Assembly (NCBI RefSeq): GCF_000317555.1
Contig: NC_019745.1
Span: 4,526,001 to 4,590,000, forward strand
DNA from: Gloeocapsa sp. PCC 7428
GTDB lineage: Bacteria; Cyanobacteriota; Cyanobacteriia; Cyanobacteriales; Chroococcidiopsidaceae
Direction of reading: 5' to 3'
Length of the DNA stretch: 64,000 nucleotides
The position numbers and the translations under genes are program-made. Positions 44,887 through 53,247 of the stretch are shown one piece after another (position 1 is the first letter of the stretch; the number at the start of each line of letters is the position of its first letter). The notes beneath the pieces were generated by a model. That model made no database searches, had not been told where the DNA came from, and saw only the letters and a list, made by a program, of their open reading frames with translations.

Positions 44887-45317
44887 TTGAGAATTGCTGT
44901 GTCAGTTGTTGAGGTTACAATTTCTTGAGGTTGAGAGCAGCGATTTTGTTTGTTGAAAGCAGGATTTCTCACCCAACCTCAATATTGCTGGTACTCGCGA
45001 CGTAGTTGCTCAAATATAGCAGAGGTCTCTGCGCTTTGATGTTGTCAATCCGCAGGTCTCGTTTTTCCCTACAATCTGTTGCCCAATTGAAAAGAAATGC
45101 CTCATAGTTCATTTTTACATATTTTCAATCCGCACATCGCACAGCACCTTGTAGCAAATTTGATAGTAAAGCAGAGGTCAGAGTTACAAGCAAGCTATGT
45201 CATAGAATTGAGCTTCTACTTCTTTTGTATCTTCACCAGAAATTATACCGATCGCAACAGGCTGTCATTCAAGAAAGTGTTTCATGATTGGTAATGCTGT
45301 TGTTACCGCTTCTAATT
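44887..45317. other. Intergenic region between the hydrolase-like and MGS/DAGK genes
   Basis: About 430 bases with no gene I can support. An open frame at 45097-45294 has no ribosome site and unlikely composition. The promoter of the downstream gene must lie here. Confidence 0.4.
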
Positions 45318-46586
45318 ATGGCTAACACGATCGCACTTATTGCTCATGACAGTCGCAAAGAAGACATTGTACAGTTTGCATTAGCTCATGCGCCTATTTT
45401 GTCGCGCTACCACCTGATTGCTACCGCGAAGACAAGCGAACAGATTCAAACTGCAACCGGATTATTTGTAGAGCAGAAATTAACAGGTTCTCGCGGTGGA
45501 GTGATTCAGATTGCGGCTGAGGTTGCTAGTGGTAATGTTCTAGCAGTCATTTTTCTAGTCGATCCGCTTATTTCTCGCTCCCAACCGCATCGAGATGCCT
45601 TATTGCATCTTTGTCATATTCATAACGTTGCCGTAGCAACGAATCTAGCAACTGCCGAGGCGATCGCAACTCAACTTGCCAAAACACGCGTTGCACACCT
45701 TATTTTCAATCCCGTGTCAGGTCAGCGCGATGCCCAACAAGATTTATTATTGATTCGGGAATTACTAGAGCCTCACCTCAGTTTGAGAATTCATCAAACA
45801 ACACCAGAGGTGAATCCAACACAACTGGCTCACGCCGCGATCGCAAATCATGCCGATTTAGTTATTGCAGCTGGTGGGGATGGAACTGTTTCCGCTGTTG
45901 CGGGTGCTTTAATTGGCACGGCAATTCCGTTGGGTATTATTCCCAGAGGTACAGCAAATGCCTTTGCCGTTGCGTTGGGTATTCCTGGATTGTTATCTGT
46001 GCGCAATGCTTGCCAGATTATTCTTGCCGAACACGCTCAGACGGTAGATGCTGCCTACTGTAATGGTTTTCCTATGATTTTGTTAGCAGGCATCGGTTAC
46101 GAAGCAAATGTCGTGGAAGCTGCTAATCGCGAGTTAAAAGATCAATGGGGTACGCTTGCCTATCTTATGGCAGGTTGGCAATCGATTGATGAGCAGGAAA
46201 CCTTTGAAACGGAAATTGAGGCTGAGGAAAATACCTACAAATTTGAAGCGGGTGCAATTACAATTGCGAATGCTGCTCCGCCCACATCGATCCTCGCGCA
46301 AGGCGCAGGGCAAGTGATCGTAGATGATGGACTTCTTGATGTCACGATCGCCACCGCAGAAAACAAACTTCATGCAGTGACAACTATGCTTCGACTGTTA
46401 GGAGCCGCAATTACAAAAACTGAGGTAAATCAACAGAACGTCATTCATGGTCGCACTCGTCGGTTAAAAGTGACGACAAATCCGCCGCAGAAAGTGGTAG
46501 TAGATGGTGAAATCATTGGTACCACCCCAGTCGAGGTAGAGTGTATTCCTCGCGGTCTAACGGTATTCGTTGCAAAATCTTCTTGA
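45318..46586 (+). CDS. Methylglyoxal-synthase-like domain fused to diacylglycerol/lipid kinase
   Basis: A protein of about 422 residues. Residues 1-120 form an MgsA-like domain (IALIAHDSRK, ATGLFVEQKLTGSRGG, VDPLISRSQPH, VAVATNLATAEAI). Residues 125-422 are a DAGK-type kinase: IFNPVSGQRDAQ, LVIAAGGDGTVSAVAGAL, GIIPRGTANAFAVALG. In the MgsA part His10-Asp11 and Asp82 are kept, but the residue equal to the catalytic Asp71 of Escherichia coli MgsA is Val62, so methylglyoxal formation is doubtful. The kinase core looks intact. ATG 45318 starts at the family N-terminus; ATG 45294 is also in frame. Confidence 0.8.
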   Translation: MANTIALIAHDSRKEDIVQFALAHAPILSRYHLIATAKTSEQIQTATGLFVEQKLTGSRGGVIQIAAEVASGNVLAVIFLVDPLISRSQPHRDALLHLCHIHNVAVATNLATAEAIATQLAKTRVAHLIFNPVSGQRDAQQDLLLIRELLEPHLSLRIHQTTPEVNPTQLAHAAIANHADLVIAAGGDGTVSAVAGALIGTAIPLGIIPRGTANAFAVALGIPGLLSVRNACQIILAEHAQTVDAAYCNGFPMILLAGIGYEANVVEAANRELKDQWGTLAYLMAGWQSIDEQETFETEIEAEENTYKFEAGAITIANAAPPTSILAQGAGQVIVDDGLLDVTIATAENKLHAVTTMLRLLGAAITKTEVNQQNVIHGRTRRLKVTTNPPQKVVVDGEIIGTTPVEVECIPRGLTVFVAKSS

Positions 46587-46631
46587 GCTTCGTTAAGCAG
46601 AAAACAGATGAAAAACATCCATAATCTAAAT

Positions 46632-47078
46632 TTACGCTAATTGAAAACTAGCACAATACTTGGTAAGAAATTCCAGGAAAACTTGAACTCGTGGCGAGAG
46701 ATGACGTTGATGGGTGAATACCGCTTGAACGATTAAACCGGAGGGGAGTTGTTCGGGAAATAGTGCAATTAACTGCTGTGTCTTAATTTCCTCTCGCACT
46801 TGAAAACCCAGTAGACGAGTGATACCGAGTCCTGCTAAGGCAGCATTTTTCAATGCTCCACCATTATCAGAATTAAACGAACCACTCACACGAACAGTTT
46901 GCCACACACCATCGATTAGGAATTCCCAAGAAAGTCGTTGTCCATTGAAGAGATAGCGTAAACAGTTATGCTGAATCAAATCTACTGGAGTTGCAGGCAT
47001 ACCATACGTTTTGAGATAGCTGGGTGCTGTGCAAAGCACAAGAAGGCTACAGGCTAATTTTGCCTTCTCATAGATGGA
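46632..47078 (-). pseudogene. LysR-type regulator, C-terminal effector-domain fragment (gene split by an insertion)
   Basis: The frame from 47078, after a TGA at 47081, encodes KLACSLLVLCTAPSYL and then LIQHNCLRYLFNGQRLSWEF, NGGALKNAALAGLGITRLLGF and a normal LysR C-terminus (LSPRVQVFLEFLTKY). It lacks the HTH domain and about 50 linker residues. The HTH half lies colinear on the same strand at 49365-49673. The two halves are parts of one ancestral gene split by about 2.3 kb of foreign DNA with some loss at the junction. As it stands the fragment can hardly act as a regulator. Confidence 0.8.
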
Positions 47079-47196
47079 TCAACAATTAGCCTTCGGTGCA
47101 GGATTGTATGATATTCATTTAATTTGAACCTCAATAGCGCCACAACAACAACAAAAACTCCCAAGTTCAGCCAAGAATCAGGTTTTTGCATTAAAG

Positions 47197-47215
47197 TATC
47201 ACACTAAGTGTGATA
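47197..47215. promoter_or_regulatory. Perfect palindromic operator of the toxin-antitoxin pair
   Basis: TATCACACT A AGTGTGATA is a perfect 9+1+9 inverted repeat. It lies 33 bases before the toxin start, just after a TTGCAT (47186-47191) that can serve as -35, so a bound HTH antitoxin would block the promoter. The expected role is autorepression by the antitoxin or the toxin-antitoxin complex. Confidence 0.75.
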
Positions 47216-47247
47216 GTATCAAACAGGAATCTAGTAGAGAGCCTAGT

Positions 47248-47622
47248 TTGCGCGTCTTTAAGAACTCATGGTTTCAACGCTTTGCTAAGAAGGAGGGAAT
47301 AACTGATGAAGTGCTGTTAGAGGCAGTTACCAGAGCAGAGCAAGGATTGATAGATGCTGATCTAGGTGGTGGAGTTATAAAACAGCGCATCGCAAAACAA
47401 GGGAAAGGTAAGTCTAGCGGATATAGAAGCATAATTATCTTTAAAAAAGGAGACAAAGCTTTTTTTGTTTTCGGTTTCCCTAAAAATCAGCGACAGAATA
47501 TCTCGGAAGAAGAACTTGCAGCTTTTAAAAAACTCGCTAAAGAGGTTTTCAAATTATCAGATGAACTTATTGTAGCAGCAATAGCTAATGGTACTTGGAT
47601 AGAGGTGTCAATAGATGAGTAA
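47248..47622 (+). CDS. RelE-like toxin of a type II toxin-antitoxin system
   Basis: A 124-residue protein of the RelE-like PF06296-type family: MRVFKNSWFQRFAKKEGITDEVL at the start, then GLIDADLGGGVIKQRIAKQGKGKSSGYRSIIIFKKGDKAFFVFGFPKNQR, and the C-terminal ELIVAAIANGTWIEV. Homologues start with the same MRVFK, which supports the TTG start at 47248. RelE-type toxins cut mRNA on the ribosome. It overlaps the antitoxin by 8 bases and follows the palindromic operator. The unit lies in foreign DNA inside the broken LysR gene. Confidence 0.82.
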   Translation: MRVFKNSWFQRFAKKEGITDEVLLEAVTRAEQGLIDADLGGGVIKQRIAKQGKGKSSGYRSIIIFKKGDKAFFVFGFPKNQRQNISEEELAAFKKLAKEVFKLSDELIVAAIANGTWIEVSIDE

Positions 47623-47965
47623 GAAATTTAAGATTAAGAATAATAAAAGTAGTAAAAGATACCGTAGTGAAGCTTTTGCAGCTATTCATGAAACTGCACA
47701 AGGTTTGTACGAAGTTGGCGCAATAGATAAGCAAACAATGAGAGAGTTTGATGAAAGCTGTCTTACTCCTATTGAAGAAATTAGTCCAGAACGCATTAAA
47801 GAGATTAGAGAACGCGAGAATGTGTCACAACCAGTATTTGCAAGACATTTGAATGTCTCTAAAAACCTTGTTTCTGATTGGGAGAGAGGAGTAAAAAAAC
47901 CTGGAGGCCCTGCACTAAAACTTCTTAATCTTGTTGAAAAAAAAGGATTAAATGCAATTTCTTAA
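47615..47965 (+). CDS. HTH-type antitoxin (NadS/HigA-like) of the toxin-antitoxin pair
   Basis: A 116-residue protein with a basic, probably flexible N-terminus and an XRE/Cro HTH at residues about 64-100 (ERIKEIRERENVSQPVFARHLNVSKNLVSDWERGVKKPGG). This order, toxin first and HTH antitoxin second with overlap, is usual for HigBA/NadS-like systems. It should bind the palindrome at 47197-47215 and neutralise the toxin. Apparently intact. Confidence 0.82.
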   Translation: MSKKFKIKNNKSSKRYRSEAFAAIHETAQGLYEVGAIDKQTMREFDESCLTPIEEISPERIKEIRERENVSQPVFARHLNVSKNLVSDWERGVKKPGGPALKLLNLVEKKGLNAIS

Positions 47966-48005
47966 GCAATAGATAATTAACTACAAAAAAATGCCCAAAA
48001 TTTAG

Positions 48006-48289
48006 GATAGACGCGGACGACTTTTTCGTGCCTTGAAGCGTAACCCAAGGAAGCCGCTATTTGGCGGAGAGGATATTAAATATTATTCCCGCGATCGCGT
48101 AACTAAAGGTAAAAGCGATCCAATGGTTGTATCGTGCTTTTTCGTCGTACTAACCTTGATTTTGTCAACCAAGCTTGCACGGAAATCCTTGAGGTACTTG
48201 TCGTCAAAAATGATAAATTTACCGATGCTCTAGACTACAAAAAAGTGATACAAAATTTGATAAATAACTACCCGTATTTCAAGTCGTAA
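48006..48289 (+). pseudogene. Decayed gene remnant, family not recognised
   Basis: A coherent stretch begins after a TAG with DRRGRLFRALKRNPRKPLF and GGEDIKYYS in one frame and continues, after a frame change near 48110-48125, as IVLFRRTNLDFVNQAC, EILEVLVVKNDKFTDALDY and VIQNLINNYPYFKS to TAA 48287-48289. Amino-acid composition in the second frame looks protein-like. There is no start and no ribosome site. It is a remnant within the foreign segment. I do not recognise it. Confidence 0.4.
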
Positions 48290-48611
48290 TGAAAAGTTCA
48301 CGATTGTATAATTATTTAGTACAATTGCAATAAATATTTAGCTTTTTAGAGTTATTTTATTGAACCAAATATACCATAACGAGATGTTCAATATCTATGC
48401 TTTTAATGATAATTATAGAGTTTTTGATTAATTACAAAATAAGTGACAGATGATAGCAAAAATAATATTTTGACCAACTATAGCTATAGTAAAAAAAGAG
48501 GAAATGCTACTATGGTTCTCAAAAATTAATATTAGAGAGAAACGAATTTAAGATTTAATTATGAGAGTTAAGCTATAAAAAAATAACCGATTAAACCAAC
48601 TATTTCTTATT
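48290..48611. other. Very AT-rich spacer in the foreign segment
   Basis: About 320 bases, strongly A+T-rich, with no gene or signal I can support. Composition is unlike the flanking cyanobacterial genes. Confidence 0.5.
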
Positions 48612-49151
48612 ATGAAAAAATGCTTTGAATACTGAATTAATAAGTTAAAAACTAAAGTCGAGGAGGAAAAGCAATTAGAGCAACTAGCTACCACAAATGG
48701 TAGGAAATATAATGCAAATCAAACTGAATATGTTACTTGCCCTTATTGTGTTAACGTATTCAAAATAATACCTTCTGAATTAAAAAAACCTGAGCTTAAG
48801 TGCCATACTTGCAATGAATATATTTATGACCAAACTAAGCACGATCAACTCAAGAGAAAAAAGAATAAGAATGAAACAATAGGCGGTGCTATTATCGCAG
48901 CTTTCTTATTGTCATTTATTTTTGGTATGTGTTCAAACAATAGCGAACCCGTAACTACTACAACACAGCCTCAAGTAGAGACTTATACAGCGCCCGATGG
49001 TACAACTTGGAGCAAGGGAAAAATTGGTGAAATAGATCGTGTAACCATAGAAAACGGTGCAGATACAATTGATGTGCTGACAGCGCCAGGCGGTAAATCT
49101 TGTTATGTTACTTCAAAAAATGGTGTAGTAACCAATATGAATTGCAACTAA
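48612..49151 (+). pseudogene. Zinc-ribbon membrane protein gene with in-frame TGA near its start
   Basis: From ATG 48612 the frame reads MKKCFEY, then TGA at 48633-48635, then INKLKTKVEEEKQLEQL and on without a break to TAA at 49149-49151. It has a four-Cys zinc ribbon (TCPYC and KCHTC), a basic stretch (KRKKNKN), one membrane span (IGGAIIAAFLLSFIFGMC) and an outer domain (TYTAPDGTTWSKGKIGE, then APGGKSCYVTSKNGVV). If TGA were TGG (Trp) it would be a 179-residue protein. A start after the TGA would need a non-standard codon. A recently broken gene is most likely. Confidence 0.6.
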
Positions 49152-49184
49152 TTCAAATATCTATCTTTGTTCCTAGTGAATACC

Positions 49185-49216
49185 CTCCTCATCACGTCCT
49201 AAGGCGTGGTGAGGAG
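49185..49216. terminator. Long hairpin after the zinc-ribbon gene
   Basis: CTCCTCATCACG (49185-49196) pairs with CGTGGTGAGGAG (49205-49216), a 12-base stem with one G-T pair and an 8-base loop, 33 bases after the zinc-ribbon gene stop. There is no T-run, so termination strength is uncertain. Confidence 0.5.
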
Positions 49217-49364
49217 TAAACAAACCTGGATTGCTATTGTATTGGTCAATCAGAAATAACATTGTAGCAACCGAAGCTTAGAGTATTGTCCAAGCATCAT
49301 AACCTATGAAAATACCTTTAATTTTTAACTTTAGTATCCTTAGCTTCTTAGCAGAAACTAATTT

Positions 49365-49673
49365 TTACTGAATTCGTGAATTCAGCTTACCGCGTGGCTT
49401 TCCACCGGAAATGACTAAATCATTTGCTTCATTGAGTTCTCGCAGCAAACGCGATACACGCTCGTAATAGGCGGTTCCCTCTACTGTTAAATTGAGCGAT
49501 CGCGTTGTTCGTTGCAATAATCGTACTCCTAGGCGATCTTCTAGTTTTGCAACTCGTTTACTAATTGCAGAAGGAGTTGTGTTGAGCGATCGCGCGGCTG
49601 CGCTGAAACTATGACACTCGACACTTTCCACAAAGGCGATTAATTCTGGCAGTTGGTTAAAAACATTCAGCAT
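49365..49673 (-). pseudogene. LysR-type regulator, N-terminal DNA-binding half (gene split by an insertion)
   Basis: A 102-residue frame starting MLNVFNQLPELIAFVESV, with the LysR HTH FSAAARSLNTTPSAISKRVAKLEDRLGVRLLQRTTR and the linker helix to GGKPRGKL. Homology then stops and the frame ends NSRIQ-stop, inside a palindrome at 49368-49385. The matching effector half lies at 46632-47078. It sits divergent to the SDR-like gene at 49771, the classical LysR arrangement. As a free HTH half it might still bind DNA, perhaps without control by ligand. Confidence 0.8.
49368..49385. repeat. Perfect palindrome at the LysR/foreign DNA junction
   Basis: CTGAATTC GT GAATTCAG, 8+2+8 bases, lies exactly where the LysR N-terminal homology ends. 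It could mark the insertion boundary or be chance. No matching copy was seen at the other junction near 47080. Confidence 0.5.
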
Positions 49674-49711
49674 TTGTTCTTTTTCAGCACAGATGTTTTG
49701 CCAATATCAAG

Positions 49712-49726
49712 TCTTCGGTTCTAAGA
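49712..49726. promoter_or_regulatory. Candidate LysR-type binding site
   Basis: TCTTCGGTTCTAAGA, a 4-7-4 inverted repeat with two T-N11-A spacings, lies between the divergent LysR half-gene (start 49673) and the SDR-like gene (start 49771). T-N11-A sites in this position are typical of LysR regulators. Confidence 0.4.
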
Positions 49727-49770
49727 CAGCAAAGCTTAACTTAAAAGAATAAATTAATAGAGGACAAACA

Positions 49771-50481
49771 ATGAGTCAAAAGGTTGCGATCGTAACAGCC
49801 GCCAGTCGCGGTATTGGTGCAGGTTGTGCGCGCGAGTTGGCGGCACAGGGATATGCAGTTTCACTGTTGGCGCGATCGCCGAGTATTCATGATTTGGCGC
49901 AGGAACTCGGCGGAATTGCCATGCAAGGATCGATGTCAAATCTACAGGATTTAGAACAGTTGGTGCAAACCACGTTAAATCAATTTGGGCGGATTGATGC
50001 TGTAGTGAATAGCTTTGGCGATCCACCTCGATTGGATTTATTAGAAATTTCCGACGAGATGTGGTTAGAGAACTTTGAGATGTTGTTTTTGAGCGTGGTG
50101 CGGTTAGCACGATTTGTTACAGAACCGATGCGTCAACAAGGAGGCGGGGCGATCGTCAATATTTCTGCGTGTGATTCGCAAGAGCCAGACTTGGGAACTC
50201 CCTTTAGTGGTACGCTCCGAGCAGCAATGGAAGGCTTTACGAAGCTTTATGCTAAGCGGTATCGCAGCGATCGCATTCGCATGAACTCAGTAGCTCCATT
50301 TTTTGTAGCGGACAACCTCGAAGAACTTGCAGGCTGGAATGTCCCTCACGATCTCATGTGGAGTCGTCCAGCTACTTATGCTGAACTTGCGAAAGTTGTC
50401 GCTTTTCTCATTTGTGATGATGCCAAGTTTATTAGTGGCACAACATTGAAAGTTGATGAAGCGCGATCAGCGGCGATTTGA
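49771..50481 (+). CDS. SDR family protein lacking the catalytic Tyr-x3-Lys
   Basis: A 236-residue Rossmann protein with a normal cofactor loop VTAASRGIGAG, then DAVVNSFG (in place of NNAG), IVNISACDS, and the C-terminal RIRMNSVAPFFV. At the usual Tyr-x3-Lys position it reads PFSGTLRAAMEGF: Phe145 and Leu149 replace Tyr and Lys. It could bind NAD(P) but probably does not catalyse normal dehydrogenation. AGAGG precedes the ATG. It lies divergent to the broken LysR gene and is followed by the MATE gene (110 bases). Confidence 0.82.
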   Translation: MSQKVAIVTAASRGIGAGCARELAAQGYAVSLLARSPSIHDLAQELGGIAMQGSMSNLQDLEQLVQTTLNQFGRIDAVVNSFGDPPRLDLLEISDEMWLENFEMLFLSVVRLARFVTEPMRQQGGGAIVNISACDSQEPDLGTPFSGTLRAAMEGFTKLYAKRYRSDRIRMNSVAPFFVADNLEELAGWNVPHDLMWSRPATYAELAKVVAFLICDDAKFISGTTLKVDEARSAAI

Positions 50482-50591
50482 TGACAACAAATTACCCGCA
50501 AGATTTTGACAAAACAGCAAAAAACAGAAAGATTTCACACTACTTGTTTTTCTAAAGTAACGGTGTAGCAAGTCTTCCAGGGAATTTCACA

Positions 50592-51962
50592 ATGACTGTT
50601 ATGCAGATGCCAAAGCATATTCATACTGAAGTGCGCGAGTTTCTAAAGTTAGCGATTCCCCTTGCTAGCGCTCAAGTTGCCCAATCTGCTACAGGCTTTG
50701 CAGATACCGTGATGATGGGCAGAATGGGAGCCGAAGTATTAGCCGCAGGGGGACTTGCAGCACTTATCTTTCTCTCGATTATGACCACGGCGAGTGGCGT
50801 TGTGATGGGCGTAAGCCCACTCATTGCCGAAGCCTTTGGGGCAGGGAAAAAAACGCGCATCGAGCAAGTAGCCCGTCAAGGGCTGTGGTTAGCGCTGTTG
50901 GTTGCACTACCGTTGATGATCTTTACTGCACATCTTGATACCTGGCTCAGCTATAGCGGGCAGACGGCAAAAAATGTACAACTTGTCAATACCTATTTAG
51001 ATATTATGCTGTGGGGTTTATTTCCCGCAGTAGGATTTGCGGCGCTACGTGCTACAGTTTCCGCGCTTTCGCAGGCGCGTCCAGTGATGATGATTGTGGT
51101 GACTGGAACGACTTTTAATATTATCGGGAATTATGTCTTAGGATTTGGTAAATTTGGTTTTCCTCGAATGGGGCTTGCTGGATTGGGAGTCGCGAGTGTC
51201 ATAGCGCTATGGGGAATGTTCTTTGCATTAGCACTGTATGTCTTTAAAAATCAAAATTTGAGGAAATATCGCATTTTTCAAGAACTTCACCGCGTGAGAT
51301 TACGTATTCTCTGGGAATTAACTTGGGTAGGCGTACCCATTGGATTATTTTCTGGTTTAGAAATCGGATTTTTTCTGGTGGTTACTTTCTGGATGGGAAC
51401 ATTAGGCACAGAAGTATTAGCAGCACATCAGGTTGTCTTTCAAACGATCGTTGTCGTGTTTATGGTGCCATTGGGAATCTCTTACGCAACCACAGTGCGC
51501 GTTGGGCAATGGTTAGGGCGGCGATCGCGCATCGGTATCCAGCAAGCTGCTTGGGTAAGTATGGGTATGACGACAGTCTTCATGGTGGGTGTTTCAATCG
51601 CCTTTTTGTTGTTTCCAAAACAGATCGTTGGCATTTATCTCGATGTTCAAAATCCAGAAAATGCCGCAATTGTTGCCATTGCTTTACCGCTACTCATTAT
51701 TGCGGCGATCGCCCAAGTCTTAGATGGTTTTCAAAAGGCGGTGTACGGTTCGTTACAAGGACTTCAAGATACGCAAATTCCGATGTTGCTCAATGTCCTG
51801 GGCTATTGGGGTATTGGTTTGTCGGTGGGTTATGGACTCGGCTTTTGGTTCAACTTGGGCAGTATTGGATTGTGGATTGGACAATCGGTTGCGATCGCAA
51901 CTGTTGCAGGATTATTCACCTGGCGATTTCATAAACTAATCGCACGCCAAACGTTGAATTAG
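50592..51962 (+). CDS. MATE family efflux transporter
   Basis: A 456-residue protein with about twelve hydrophobic segments in two similar halves. Landmarks: FLKLAIPLASAQVAQSATGFADTVMMGRMG near the start, GVSPLIAEAFGAGKKTRIEQV, and in the second half EVLAAHQVVFQTIVVVFMVPLGIS. MATE pumps export cationic or other organic compounds in exchange for protons or sodium. It follows the SDR-like gene and is followed at 25 bases by an epimerase-like gene, so the three may be one operon formerly under LysR control. Confidence 0.9.
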   Translation: MTVMQMPKHIHTEVREFLKLAIPLASAQVAQSATGFADTVMMGRMGAEVLAAGGLAALIFLSIMTTASGVVMGVSPLIAEAFGAGKKTRIEQVARQGLWLALLVALPLMIFTAHLDTWLSYSGQTAKNVQLVNTYLDIMLWGLFPAVGFAALRATVSALSQARPVMMIVVTGTTFNIIGNYVLGFGKFGFPRMGLAGLGVASVIALWGMFFALALYVFKNQNLRKYRIFQELHRVRLRILWELTWVGVPIGLFSGLEIGFFLVVTFWMGTLGTEVLAAHQVVFQTIVVVFMVPLGISYATTVRVGQWLGRRSRIGIQQAAWVSMGMTTVFMVGVSIAFLLFPKQIVGIYLDVQNPENAAIVAIALPLLIIAAIAQVLDGFQKAVYGSLQGLQDTQIPMLLNVLGYWGIGLSVGYGLGFWFNLGSIGLWIGQSVAIATVAGLFTWRFHKLIARQTLN

Positions 51963-51987
51963 TAGAAATACAGTAGGAGAATTCACG

Positions 51988-52887
51988 ATGAATGTATTTC
52001 TAACTGGTGCTACAGGCTACATAGGGAGTGTTGTTGCCGAAAAACTCCAAGCCGCAGGACATACCGTTGTGGGATTAGCAAGAAACGAAACGACTGCCGA
52101 AAAACTCGCAAAGCGAAATATCAAGCCTTTTATCGGCGATTTACAACATCCAGAATCACTCGTAACTGCTGCAAAACAAACTGATGGCGTGATTCATACC
52201 GCATTCATTCATGATTTTGATGATTGGGCTGGCGCAGTGCAAACCGATTGTCGAGTCATCGCCGCCTTCACTCAGGGTTTAGCAGGTTCAGGTAAACCTT
52301 TGATTGCCACGTCTGATACTAGCGTACTCGGTGACACAGGTGCAGAAATTGCCGATGAAAACTATGCAATTGCCACAAACTTCTTTCTCGCAGAACGCGC
52401 CAAAGCTGAAGCCGCAGTCATCAACGCTAGCAAGCAGAATATTCGCGGTGTTGTCTTGCGTCTACCACTTTACATTTACGGGCGTGACGGTGGTACGAGT
52501 TACATTCCAATGCGCGTACAAGAAGCACAAGAAAGTGGCGTTGCTTACTATATTGCACCAGGCGAACATCAAGTCTCTGCGGTCGATGTTGATGATGTTG
52601 CCCAATTGTATGTCCTAGCTTTAGAAAAAGCACCTGCGGGTTCAATTTATCACGCAGCGACCGAATCAGGAATTTCCGAAAAAGCGATCGCTCAAAGAAT
52701 CGGCGATGTTGTCGGTTGCCAAGTTAAAGGAATTTCTTTAGAACAAGCAACTCAACATTGGGGACGTGGAATTGCGGCTTTCTTCTCAATTAATAATCAA
52801 ACATCGGCAGATAAAGCAATACAACTCGGTTGGCAACCACAAGCCAGATTTTCTTTATTAGAGGATATTACACGTCGTCAGCCGTAG
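51988..52887 (+). CDS. Atypical NAD(P)-dependent epimerase/SDR protein
   Basis: A 299-residue extended SDR-like protein with the cofactor loop FLTGATGYIGSVVAEKL, LARNETTAEKL, IGDLQHPESL, and VVLRLPLYIYGRDGG in the C-terminal half. The usual Tyr-x3-Lys is not seen; the equivalent region reads FFLAERAKAEA, as in several atypical SDRs of the NmrA/quinone-reductase side. AGGAG lies upstream. Function is not predictable beyond a possible NAD(P)-dependent reductase. Confidence 0.8.
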   Translation: MNVFLTGATGYIGSVVAEKLQAAGHTVVGLARNETTAEKLAKRNIKPFIGDLQHPESLVTAAKQTDGVIHTAFIHDFDDWAGAVQTDCRVIAAFTQGLAGSGKPLIATSDTSVLGDTGAEIADENYAIATNFFLAERAKAEAAVINASKQNIRGVVLRLPLYIYGRDGGTSYIPMRVQEAQESGVAYYIAPGEHQVSAVDVDDVAQLYVLALEKAPAGSIYHAATESGISEKAIAQRIGDVVGCQVKGISLEQATQHWGRGIAAFFSINNQTSADKAIQLGWQPQARFSLLEDITRRQP

Positions 52888-52954
52888 CTCAATCGCAATC
52901 TGAACAAAGGCATTTAGTACCCTTTGAACTTTGACTGATAGAGGAAAAATTGTC

Positions 52955-53236
52955 ATGTCACCAAATCAACAATTCATTTATCAATCCCAACAACAAGACG
53001 AAAAAGTCATTCCCATACACCATCATCAGCATTTTGACAATACAAAATCTAAAAGTAAGATTGACCGCGAATTGCTTGTCAGTTGGTTATTTCTCATCGG
53101 TTCTATTATGTTTACATTCGATGCCATTTTAGAGAACGTTAAAGGCATTTCCTTTTCATCGCTTTTGCACATTTCAGCAAGCATTTTGTTCACCGTTGGT
53201 TCTGTACTTTTTATTCCAAGCAATCAGCCGAAGTAA
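52955..53236 (+). CDS. Small YrhK-like membrane protein
   Basis: A protein of about 93 residues from ATG 52955 (AGAGG upstream). The N-terminus is polar with an HHHQH run; then two hydrophobic segments follow: SWLFLIGSIMFTFDAILE and LLHISASILFTVGSVLFI. This two-span pattern with GSIMF and GSVLF resembles the YrhK domain of unknown function, with moderate certainty. It is just upstream of the DUF4079 gene, on the same strand. Confidence 0.6.
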   Translation: MSPNQQFIYQSQQQDEKVIPIHHHQHFDNTKSKSKIDRELLVSWLFLIGSIMFTFDAILENVKGISFSSLLHISASILFTVGSVLFIPSNQPK

Positions 53237-53247
53237 GGAGATAAGCA

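Noticed and set aside
45097-45294. A 65-residue open frame before the MGS/DAGK gene
   Set aside because: No ribosome site, composition not protein-like, and it runs out of frame into the next gene.
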